Below, piece after piece: positions 44,821 through 52,003 of a stretch of 64,000 bases of DNA. The DNA comes from CAWBUW01 sp963792075 (GTDB lineage Bacteria; Chloroflexota; Anaerolineae; Anaerolineales; UBA4823). The notes under the pieces are model-generated. The model ran no database searches. It worked only from the letters and a program-made list of their open reading frames with translations, and was not told the origin of the DNA. The stretch is taken from positions 496,001 through 560,000 of the forward strand of contig CAWBUW010000007.1 in NCBI GenBank assembly GCA_963792075.1, written 5' to 3'. Position numbers and translations under genes: made by a program. How positions within the stretch are numbered: the first letter of the stretch is position 1; every line of letters starts with the position of its first letter.

Positions 44821-47021
44821 GAATAGCTGAAGCAAACCGGCGCGCTCTCTGGAAGAAAGCCCTCGTCCTGCCCGGCCAGCCTGATTTGCGCACCAGTCTG
44901 GTGAGCGAGCTTGCCGAGTACCTTGGGCAGCCTTACGAGCAGGTAGAAACGCGCTGTCGCAACGCAGCTTCAGCCCTGGTCAAGCGTTGGCAAGCAGCCT
45001 CTCCTGCCACAGGCGAACAGGTCCTGGATTTTTATCGCCAGGCCGACGATTACCTCTACGATCTGACCTGGTGGCATACCCTGGTCGAGGACGACAGCGC
45101 CCTGGTTCAGGTCGAGGCGTTGGAAGCGGCTCGCTCGCTTCGCCTGCATAGCGCCCTCGACTTCGGCTGCGGGATCGGGTCGTTAGGACTGGCTCTGGCA
45201 GTGAACGGTCTCCAGGTCACTCTGGCCGACGTAAACTCCACACTGCTCGATTTTGCTCGTTTCCGCTTCGAGCGGCGCGGCCTGCCGGCCCATTTCATCG
45301 ATTTGAGCACTGGCACGGCTCTCCATGGCGAAACCTTCGAATTCATTGCCGCGGTCGACGTGCTGGAACATATCCCTGACCCGCTTCCGGCACTAGAAGA
45401 TATGGCCTCGGCACTGCAACCAGGCGGCATCCTTTTCATCCATCTGCCAGCCAGCGCCGACGCCGCCCACCCCATGCACCTGTGGAGCCAGCCAGGGACC
45501 GTGCTAAGACACGTTGAACCTCTCGGTTTACAGCCGATCCACACTCGTTCAGCGTTGATCCTGCGCAAAGGTCAGGCCCCTCTCTATGCACGCCGGCCCG
45601 GCTTCAAGCTGGTTCCTCAAGGAGAAGGTGGCTTTTTGCTCTCGGAAAGGCCGCTGTACGCCTTCCGGCTGAACCGGGGCGCTTACCATGCCTTGAAGTG
45701 CCTGGATGCTCCCCTGACTTCGGCCCAGGTCGCCGCACAGACCGGGCTGCCCCCCGAGCAGGTGCCAGGCTTCTTGGACGGTTTCGTCCAGAAAGAATTC
45801 CTTACCCGACTGCCTCCTGCCCCGCTGAAGCTGCCCACAATCTCGGTCATCCTCCCGGCGCGGAACCGCCCGGATGAAACGCGCCGGTGCATCGAGTCGC
45901 TGCTCGCCCTGGATTACCCGGCCGATCACGTAGAGGTCCTGCTGGTTGACGACGCTTCGGACCCACCCCTTGCCCCGGCTCTGGAGGGGCTGCCTGTACA
46001 GGTCATTCGTTTGGATAAGAATGTGGGCCAGTCGAAAGCGCGCAATATCGCCGCCACCCTGGCAAAGGGGGACCTGCTGGCTTTTATTGATAACGACTGC
46101 CTGGCCGAGCCCGGCTGGCTGCGCACACTCGTCCCGTATCTGGACGAGATCAGGACCGGGCTGGTGGGGGGTAAAGTCCTGGCAGCCCCGGCGAGCGGGG
46201 CGGTCGCAGCGTTCGAAAGCGTCCGCTCACCCCTGGACATGGGCGATAAAGGCGGCGAGATTGGGCCTGGGCGGAGAGTCGCCTACTTACCGACCTGTAA
46301 CCTGCTGGTGCGACGAGATGTCTTTGAACAGGCAGGTGGCTTCGACGAGGGGATGTTCGTCGGGGAGGATGTCGATTTCATCTGGAGAGCGCTGCAAATG
46401 GGGAGCCGGGCTTTCTACGCGCCCGAAGGGCGAGTGATTCATCGCCACCGGGTCAGGCTTCTGCCACTGTTGCGGCGGCGAGCCGATTACGGCTCATCGG
46501 AAGCCATCCTGTCCGGGAAGCACCCGGCCGGCCGGCGGGTGATGAGCCTCCCGCTTACTTCTCTCCTGCTGCTGTTTGCCCTGGCATTCTGGCCGGTCTC
46601 GCTGCTGACGGCTGGTGTGCTGGCGGGTGCAAGTGGGCTTTCGTTCGCCATCGAAGTGCTGAGGAAGTCTGCTCGCATGCGATCGGTTGGGTTGGATTAC
46701 TCGCCTGGGAAACTGGTCCTGGCGGTCGGGCGTGAGCACGCCTCTGCTTTTTATCATCTCAGCGCAGCTTGCGTTCGATATTATGGCCTGCTGCTGATCA
46801 TGGCTGGCGTTATTTGGCCCGCGGCATGGCTGCCTGTGCTGCTTATGCTTCTTTTCGCTCCGCTTTTTGACTATGCAAATACTCGCCCCCGTATTTTCCC
46901 TCTTACGTACCTGGCTCTCTATCTCCTGGAGATGGCGGCCTACCAGACTGGTGTGTGGGCTGGATGCGTCCAACACCGTAACTTCACACCGCTCGTCCCG
47001 GTAATCAAAATCAGGCGTTAG
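44817..47021 (+). CDS. mftF: MftF glycosyltransferase fused to an N-terminal SAM methyltransferase
   Basis: The 734-residue protein has three parts. Residues about 70-250 are a class I SAM methyltransferase (ALDFGCGIGSLGLAL near 114-127, then DVLEHIPDPLPAL). Residues about 258-335 form a PqqD/winged-helix-like segment as at the start of MftF. Residues 340-560 are a GT2 domain matching mycofactocin glycosyltransferase MftF: VILPARNRP, LLVDDASDPPL, FIDNDC, ESVRSPLDMGDKGGEIGPGRRVAYLP, GEDVDFIWRAL. The C-terminus has three or four membrane helices. MftF adds a beta-glucan tail to premycofactocin. In mycobacteria a separate methyltransferase (MftM) methylates that glycan, so this fusion may do both steps. 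GTG 44817 overlaps the AOR stop. Confidence 0.87.
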   Translation: MRIAEANRRALWKKALVLPGQPDLRTSLVSELAEYLGQPYEQVETRCRNAASALVKRWQAASPATGEQVLDFYRQADDYLYDLTWWHTLVEDDSALVQVEALEAARSLRLHSALDFGCGIGSLGLALAVNGLQVTLADVNSTLLDFARFRFERRGLPAHFIDLSTGTALHGETFEFIAAVDVLEHIPDPLPALEDMASALQPGGILFIHLPASADAAHPMHLWSQPGTVLRHVEPLGLQPIHTRSALILRKGQAPLYARRPGFKLVPQGEGGFLLSERPLYAFRLNRGAYHALKCLDAPLTSAQVAAQTGLPPEQVPGFLDGFVQKEFLTRLPPAPLKLPTISVILPARNRPDETRRCIESLLALDYPADHVEVLLVDDASDPPLAPALEGLPVQVIRLDKNVGQSKARNIAATLAKGDLLAFIDNDCLAEPGWLRTLVPYLDEIRTGLVGGKVLAAPASGAVAAFESVRSPLDMGDKGGEIGPGRRVAYLPTCNLLVRRDVFEQAGGFDEGMFVGEDVDFIWRALQMGSRAFYAPEGRVIHRHRVRLLPLLRRRADYGSSEAILSGKHPAGRRVMSLPLTSLLLLFALAFWPVSLLTAGVLAGASGLSFAIEVLRKSARMRSVGLDYSPGKLVLAVGREHASAFYHLSAACVRYYGLLLIMAGVIWPAAWLPVLLMLLFAPLFDYANTRPRIFPLTYLALYLLEMAAYQTGVWAGCVQHRNFTPLVPVIKIRR

Positions 47022-47047
47022 GTAACGTTTCCAGACCTTCGTTATAG

Positions 47048-47107
47048 AAAGAGGTAAATGCGCACCTGTAGGGAGCACGTTCCCTACAGGTGCGCATTTA
47101 CCTCTTT
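47048..47107 (+). terminator. Long hairpin terminator after the mycofactocin operon
   Basis: A perfect 27-bp stem (47048-47074 with 47081-47107) has a 6-base loop GCACGT and is followed by a T-rich run. It lies 26 bases after the mftF stop and marks the end of the operon. The rest of 47022-47246 is AT-rich and shows no gene. Confidence 0.8.
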
Positions 47108-47246
47108 GTTTTCGCCTTTTTGTAACCTTTAACGCCGCGGATCATCTAATATTCAGTAAAAGTAACATCCAAAAAGTTGTACTTTCCCCCTTTTATGAGA
47201 TGTTGCAGTAAAAAACAAATAAGATGAATATGTAGGAGATAAAACT

Positions 47247-47444
47247 ATGTTCAAACTGAATGAAGCAAACTGGGACCGGATCGTGCGCGTTGTGCTTGGG
47301 GTTGTGCTGCTCTACCTTGGATTTGGTGGTGTCGTCACTGGAGCCCTGGGTGTAATCTTCGATGTCGTAGGAGTCCTTGCCCTGGTAACCGGATTGGTCG
47401 GTTTTTGCCCTGCGTATTGGTTGTTCAAGTTCAGCACCAAATGA
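47247..47444 (+). CDS. Small inner-membrane protein, DUF2892/YgaP-like
   Basis: The 65-residue protein has two hydrophobic segments around RIVRVVLGVVLLYLGF and ALVTGLVGFCPAYWLF, a pattern typical of DUF2892 proteins (MFKLNEANWDRIVR start, CPAY at the end). These are associated with rhodanese or sulfur-handling proteins in other bacteria, but the role is not established. Its stop overlaps the start of the following methyltransferase by 4 bases. Confidence 0.8.
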   Translation: MFKLNEANWDRIVRVVLGVVLLYLGFGGVVTGALGVIFDVVGVLALVTGLVGFCPAYWLFKFSTK

Positions 47445-48019
47445 GTGAAAAAGATTTCTTCGAACACATAAAAATGCACGAAAAACGTTTTAACGGAACA
47501 ATCGAACGGCTGCGCTCACCCGAACGTGTGGCCCGGCTTGAAGTCGAGCGCGTGGTAACTCTGTGTTTAGAATCTGAAGAGCTCAAATCTGTGTTGGACG
47601 TTGGTGTTGGATCGGGCTTGTTTGCTGAAGCATTTGCCAAGCAAGGATTACAGGTTGCAGGTGTGGATGTCAACCCGGAGATGATTGTTGCTGCCAGGCA
47701 GTACGTTCCCCAAGGAGATTTTCGCGAAGCGACCGCGGAGGCATTACCGTTTAAAGATGTAAAGTTTGACCTGGTATTCTTTGGCCTGCTCCTGCACGAA
47801 TCGGATGAACCGCTCAAAGTCTTACAAGAGGCCCGGCGGGTATCACGCCGGCGTGTTTGCATCCTGGAATGGCCTTACCTGGAAGGCGAGTTTGGCCCTC
47901 CCCTGACTGACCGTTTGAGCCCCACCACAATCGACAAGCTGGTACGGCAAGCAGGCTTTGCGGGAGTGGAAACCGTCCCACTCAGCCACCTGGTTTTGTA
48001 TCGTTTAAATATTCAATAA
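47441..48019 (+). CDS. Class I SAM-dependent methyltransferase
   Basis: The 192-residue protein has motif I VLDVGVGSGLFAEAF, the acidic end of beta-2 in VAGVDVNPEMI, and FDLVFFGLLLHESDEP after it, typical of UbiE/small-molecule methyltransferases. ATG 47441 overlaps the stop of the DUF2892 gene, so the pair is coupled; the open frame extends to 47405. The substrate is unknown. It sits outside the mycofactocin operon, beyond the terminator. Confidence 0.83.
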   Translation: MSEKDFFEHIKMHEKRFNGTIERLRSPERVARLEVERVVTLCLESEELKSVLDVGVGSGLFAEAFAKQGLQVAGVDVNPEMIVAARQYVPQGDFREATAEALPFKDVKFDLVFFGLLLHESDEPLKVLQEARRVSRRRVCILEWPYLEGEFGPPLTDRLSPTTIDKLVRQAGFAGVETVPLSHLVLYRLNIQ

Positions 48020-48095
48020 GGCCCTATCTAAAAGTTGGATCCGCACCGGGCTGCCTGTAAAATCGGGAATGGCAAAATAAGGATATACGGAAAGG

Positions 48096-48515
48096 ATGGA
48101 TAAGAAAATGAGTGAAGCAACTGAAAACAACCTGGGGATTTATGTCAGACTGAATACAGATTATCAGACGGCACTTGCTCGAACTGTCGATGCTCTCAAG
48201 GCTGAAGGTTACGGCGTTCTGACCGAAATCGATGTTCAAGATACGCTTAAGAAGAAGCTGAATGTGGATTTCCCGCAGTACAAAATCCTGGGGGCATGCA
48301 ATCCGCCATTGGCATTTCAAGCATTGACCGCTGCACCAGAAGTAGGGCTGCTGCTGCCCTGTAACGTAACGGTGAGACAGTTAGAAAATGGGACGATCGA
48401 AGTAGCCATGATCGACCCGGTAATGATGATGAGCGTGATTCCCAACCCGGCGTTAAAGCCTGTAGCCGACGAAGCACGCGCTCGCCTGCAACGGGTAGCG
48501 AAAGCTCTAAGCTGA
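48096..48515 (+). CDS. DUF302 family protein
   Basis: The 139-residue protein reads VDALKAEGYGVLTEIDVQDTLKKKL and YKILGACNPPLAFQAL, which match DUF302. These small cytosolic proteins fold like a dimeric alpha/beta sandwich and are often near sulfur or redox genes. ATG 48096 has little room for a ribosome site; ATG 48108 (MSEATENN) is a plausible start with GGAAAGG further upstream. The function is unknown. Confidence 0.8.
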   Translation: MDKKMSEATENNLGIYVRLNTDYQTALARTVDALKAEGYGVLTEIDVQDTLKKKLNVDFPQYKILGACNPPLAFQALTAAPEVGLLLPCNVTVRQLENGTIEVAMIDPVMMMSVIPNPALKPVADEARARLQRVAKALS

Positions 48516-48541
48516 AGGTGTTATTCCATTATGCGAAGGGG

Positions 48542-48590
48542 AAACCAGGGATGCCAGGTGAGAATTTACTCCACCTGGCATCCCTGGTTT
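48542..48590. terminator. Bidirectional hairpin terminator
   Basis: A perfect 19-bp stem (48542-48560 with 48572-48590; AAACCAGGGATGCC arms) with an 11-base loop lies between the convergent DUF302 and FmdB-type genes. TTTT at its right end suits the plus strand and AAA at the left end suits the minus strand. Confidence 0.75.
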
Positions 48591-48630
48591 TAGGAGAAAA
48601 CCGGCACACGGCCGGTAATGATCATCCTGC

Positions 48631-48843
48631 TCAGCTAAAACCGCCGTGAGAGCCGCAACTGCTGCTGGTAGAGATACTGCCTCCACTCAATGAGGCTCCC
48701 TTCGAGGCGAAAGATGAAATTAGCTTCTTCGTATCCTGGCTCTGGCAAACCGGGCAGGGAGGAGCCTTGCTGGCTTCGGAAAAAGGCACCATCTTTTCAA
48801 ACGCCTCACCGCAATCATTGCATCGGTATTCGTATAAGGGCAT
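48631..48843 (-). CDS. FmdB-type zinc ribbon protein
   Basis: The 70-residue protein starts MPLYEYRCNDCGEAFEK and has CPVC later, the two CxxC pairs of the FmdB regulatory zinc ribbon. A Gly/Ser-rich tail (SGGSISTSSSCGSHGGFS) follows. The family's role is poorly known, with a link to formamidase regulation in one case. It follows the OsmC-like gene by 5 bases on the minus strand. Confidence 0.88.
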   Translation of the reverse strand: MPLYEYRCNDCGEAFEKMVPFSEASKAPPCPVCQSQDTKKLISSFASKGASLSGGSISTSSSCGSHGGFS

Positions 48844-48848
48844 AGCGA

Positions 48849-49235
48849 TTATGCTCCCTTTTTGGTAGTTACATCAAAAGTGGGTGGGTTTTCCAGGTGT
48901 TTTTTCACCGCGCACAATTCTGCAGAGCGGATCAGGGATGGCAAATATTTTTCGGGGAAATTTTCCGGGACCTGGATTTCCAGATCGATCTTGTTAACCA
49001 ACCCGCTGAAAGGATCGCTGTGCATGCGCTGCGCGATGCGGATTCCGTCGGTGGGTAGGCCGCGCTGCTGGCAGAAGCCCAACACGTAAATCCCGGCACA
49101 GGTACCGATCGATGCCAGGAACACTGCGAAAGGAGTAGGAGCCGTTGCGGCCGGGGGTTGATCCGTCTCAACGGTATAAGGGCCAAAATGGGCATCTACC
49201 TGTGAGCCGCCGGGAAAGTCAATCATCATTTCCAT
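48849..49235 (-). CDS. OsmC family protein
   Basis: From ATG 49235 (MEMMIDFPGG) the protein has 128 residues. It carries the OsmC/Ohr cysteines in ASIGTCAGIYVLGFC and SAELCAVKKHL. OsmC-like proteins reduce organic hydroperoxides using a Cys pair. A GGAGG site lies upstream of 49235, and the frame is open to 49268. It is transcribed with the FmdB-type gene. Which peroxide it reduces is not shown by the sequence. Confidence 0.85.
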   Translation of the reverse strand: MEMMIDFPGGSQVDAHFGPYTVETDQPPAATAPTPFAVFLASIGTCAGIYVLGFCQQRGLPTDGIRIAQRMHSDPFSGLVNKIDLEIQVPENFPEKYLPSLIRSAELCAVKKHLENPPTFDVTTKKGA

Positions 49236-49313
49236 GAATAAACCTCCAAAAGTGAATTTTATGAACAAGGATTAGATGCACGAAGAAGACGAAAGTTACA
49301 CTTCTGAAAAAAG

Positions 49314-49358
49314 TTCGGGGAGGTTTGTGCGGGTTTTGCCCATACAAACCTCCCCGAA
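49314..49358 (-). terminator. Hairpin terminator of the large amidohydrolase gene
   Basis: The arms TTCGGGGAGGTTTGT (49314-49328) and its complement (49344-49358) form a 15-bp stem, with a small inner GGG/CCC stem in the loop. It lies just downstream of the amidohydrolase stop on the minus strand. Confidence 0.65.
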
Positions 49359-49380
49359 GCCTCGAATTTCCGGGCCGGAT

Positions 49381-51660
49381 CTAGGCTGAAATCTCCTTTG
49401 CCCGGTGCGTGCATTGATCCCACATTTCGACATAATCATACGCAGAGCGGAACAACGGCGACAGGTCCTCAGCACTCAACCCGCAGTTACGTAAATCCTG
49501 CAAAAAATCGGGCAGCATACCGTAATGCGCCATCCCATCGATATTGATGTCAAAATCACGTCGTGGACCGGCCGTTGAACGCTTTAATGGCCGGTTATCG
49601 CCGTTCATTTGCTGCCACTGATCCCACATCGCCTTGATTTCGTCCATCAACTCCTGAGTGTGGTCATCGAGGGTCATCCCGACTTTCTCCCGTATATCCC
49701 GGCGGGCAAAGTAAGCGGCTTGCTGCTCGCGTGACCAATCCGCGATCTGTTCTTTCATGAAGGGCTCCTCCGTATCGGCCAGCCACAGACCCTGGGTGAT
49801 GTGATCGATCCAATCCTGGTCGAGTAAGAGATCAGCGGCTTCCAAGAGCTGTTGGATGTTCAGTTCGGGGAAATCGCTTTTAGGATGTTCTTGCTGTGCA
49901 GGGTTAAACCCTGCTTTGTATTGGGCAATGGCATGCCAGATGTCACAGCATTCCTCATTATACCCACCTGCTCCGCTGGGTTCGAAACGGTGCCAACGGT
50001 AGTCGCGGATCGGCTCGCTGTAAGCCACGCCGTTCGTCTGGCTATCGATTTCAGCGCGGCGCTGCGGGATGCGCTGGGCGTCATTGTGCGCGCCATAAGC
50101 AGCAAAAGTGCCGAAGCGCGGTCCGGGCAGGCATGCCGCGCCGTTGATGTCCGAACCCATCGCCACACCCTTGCCACCCATTTTAACTAATGCGTATAGG
50201 TAAGCTTCAGCCCAGGCTGTGCTCGTAGCGGCGCAGGACGCCCGTATTTTTCGCGCCAGCTCAGGCATTGCCTGGCGCAGCCCCGCGATGTCACCCTGGT
50301 TCAAGATCGGCGAAACCATGCCGCCAAGCCGGGCGATGCGTTCGATCTGGTCGCTGCGTTTCCCTGCTTCATGCGCCACTTTGTGAACGTCGCTGGTCGC
50401 ATATCCGCCTCCTTTTTCAGGATTAAATTCGCCTTCTGCGCTGTACAGCAGGTCGCGAAACCAGGAATGTGAGGTGATCAGCGGATATTGGTGAGCTTCT
50501 GCCAGGTCGAGCGCGGCATCCGTTGATTTTTCGGACATGTGATCAATATCGATCACCATTCCCCGCTTCATCATCTCTTCCAGCAGGATCACTCCGAAAT
50601 GGTTCAAGCTGCGGGTGTTGGCATGACCGCCGCGCACCCCTGGCGCGTTGAAGGCTTCTATCAAGGTGCTCAGTCCAGGGATGTGATCGATAAGTGTATG
50701 GCGGTGAACAGCTCGTTTGCGCCCACCGCTCATGGCTACACTCCGTTGTGTTTCATCAAAAAGGTCATCTCCATCCTGATCCATGCGGTAGCGCACCCCG
50801 GTCTGCCAGGCGTCTTCCACGGTCCACGTTTCACCGGTGATGAATACGTTCACAGCTTCCAAAAAGCGCATGTAGATCGCCGTACCGCCAAAGGCGTTGT
50901 TGGTCAGGTGAATGGGCGTGATCTGGCGTACACCCAGGGCATACAGCCAATCCAGTTCGAGGCCGATCAGTAGACGCGCCTGGGCAAGGTCGCCGTGGCA
51001 GGCTTCTTCCAGGTCTTGCAGACGACGCCAATTCCCCAGCGAATCTACTTCTATACCCAGGATCACTGCCAGCTTGTTAGCGCCAATGATTTGCCGGGCT
51101 TCTTCGGGCGAACAGGCGATTTGCAACCAGCCCTGTCCTGTGCCTCCGCTCTGGCGGTCGACGTAGTCAACCATCGCTTTCATCCCGGCCACCTGGGCCT
51201 GGATGGCGCTGCGGTCATCGGGGGGCAGGCGCGGGTTCGATTTGGTCGCCAGCAGTTCATTGTTGACTGCCAGGCAGGTTACCAGACGTAATCCACCCTG
51301 GTAAGCGCGGTAAAGCCAATCGATGTAAGCCTGTTGGTGGACCATGGTTGTAAAACGGGGCCAAACAATAAAATCTGGCCAGCCGCCTCCGGCCGGGTGC
51401 CCAAATTCTGGGTTGATATTGATCAGACCGCCGTGGATGGGCTCGCAACTGCCCAGTACATTCTGCATGCCTTCTTCACCCACGTGATCTGCATCATAAG
51501 GCTCACCCCAAAATGCATTGCCCCCAAAAGCCAGGTGAGCCATCAAATGGGCGTGCAAATCCGCAAAACCCCACAATGGAACTCCTGGGCCGGCATCCCA
51601 ATAATCCCCTCCCAGGGGGACGCGGGGCGCAGCACTGCGGGATTGTTTAGGATTAGCCAT
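49381..51660 (-). CDS. Large membrane-dipeptidase/amidohydrolase-like protein
   Basis: The 759-residue protein has amidohydrolase-superfamily metal motifs: FADLHAHLMAHL near residue 32, VIDIDHMSEKST, ITSHSW, and GSDINGAACLPGP, in the order expected for an M19 dipeptidase-like barrel. It is about twice the length of bacterial M19 dipeptidases. The extra sequence includes inserts and a C-terminal part (WDQWQQMNGDNRPLKRS). It lacks a signal peptide. It lies divergent to an ABC transporter operon. MftE, a peptidase of a different (creatininase) fold, is not what this is. Its substrate is unknown. Confidence 0.72.
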   Translation of the reverse strand: MANPKQSRSAAPRVPLGGDYWDAGPGVPLWGFADLHAHLMAHLAFGGNAFWGEPYDADHVGEEGMQNVLGSCEPIHGGLININPEFGHPAGGGWPDFIVWPRFTTMVHQQAYIDWLYRAYQGGLRLVTCLAVNNELLATKSNPRLPPDDRSAIQAQVAGMKAMVDYVDRQSGGTGQGWLQIACSPEEARQIIGANKLAVILGIEVDSLGNWRRLQDLEEACHGDLAQARLLIGLELDWLYALGVRQITPIHLTNNAFGGTAIYMRFLEAVNVFITGETWTVEDAWQTGVRYRMDQDGDDLFDETQRSVAMSGGRKRAVHRHTLIDHIPGLSTLIEAFNAPGVRGGHANTRSLNHFGVILLEEMMKRGMVIDIDHMSEKSTDAALDLAEAHQYPLITSHSWFRDLLYSAEGEFNPEKGGGYATSDVHKVAHEAGKRSDQIERIARLGGMVSPILNQGDIAGLRQAMPELARKIRASCAATSTAWAEAYLYALVKMGGKGVAMGSDINGAACLPGPRFGTFAAYGAHNDAQRIPQRRAEIDSQTNGVAYSEPIRDYRWHRFEPSGAGGYNEECCDIWHAIAQYKAGFNPAQQEHPKSDFPELNIQQLLEAADLLLDQDWIDHITQGLWLADTEEPFMKEQIADWSREQQAAYFARRDIREKVGMTLDDHTQELMDEIKAMWDQWQQMNGDNRPLKRSTAGPRRDFDINIDGMAHYGMLPDFLQDLRNCGLSAEDLSPLFRSAYDYVEMWDQCTHRAKEISA

Positions 51661-51679
51661 GGTGTATTTCTCCTTATTG

Positions 51680-51724
51680 TTTTGTAGTGGGTGTGGCGGC
51701 TAGACCGCCACACCCACTACAAAA
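51680..51724. promoter_or_regulatory. Long hairpin in the 5' region of the amidohydrolase gene
   Basis: A perfect 20-bp stem (51680-51699 with 51705-51724) with the loop CTAGA lies 20 bases upstream of the start codon at 51660 and between divergent genes, so it is not a normal terminator. It may be a 5' UTR structure or a degraded mobile repeat. A terminal-repeat search by eye found no flanking 8-bp duplication. Confidence 0.6.
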
Positions 51725-51824
51725 ATATTCTTCGGAAAGAATGCCTGGTAAGTCGAACCCGTAGGATTTAGACCATTAATATACAGTATAGCACAAGCTG
51801 TGATTGAAGATTTTATGGTTTTCT

Positions 51825-51915
51825 GGGAGCACTCAAAAGTTGTTGTAAAAGGGGGTTGTGTGCGGGCGGCGTACGCCGCCCGCACACAACCCCCTAACAA
51901 CCTTTTAGTGCGCCC
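51825..51915. mobile_element. MITE-like palindromic element, copy 2
   Basis: The 91-bp element is nearly identical to copy 1 (a C/G change near the right end). It starts GGGAGCACTC, ends TTTTAGTGCGCCC, and is flanked by the 8-bp direct repeat GGTTTTCT (51817-51824 and 51916-51923). The region 51661-52003 otherwise holds only the hairpin at 51680 and a promoter at 51929. Confidence 0.85.
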
Positions 51916-51928
51916 GGTTTTCTGGGAG

Positions 51929-51958
51929 TTGCCGTGACAGAGGGCATAGGGTTATAAT
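51929..51958 (+). promoter_or_regulatory. Candidate sigma-70 promoter for the ABC transporter operon
   Basis: TTGCCG (51929-51934) and TATAAT (51953-51958) are 18 bases apart, 45 bases before the start codon. The -35 box is six bases right of the MITE's target duplication. A 24-base stretch here (51925-51948) is similar to 13266-13289. Confidence 0.5.
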
Positions 51959-52003
51959 CTATAGTAACCTGGTAAGCACTGTAAAGGACAGAAGAACCAC
52001 CCG

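Noticed and set aside
49381..51660. A candidate MftE peptidase
   Set aside because: Its metal motifs are of the amidohydrolase/M19 type, not the creatininase fold of MftE, and it lies outside the operon.
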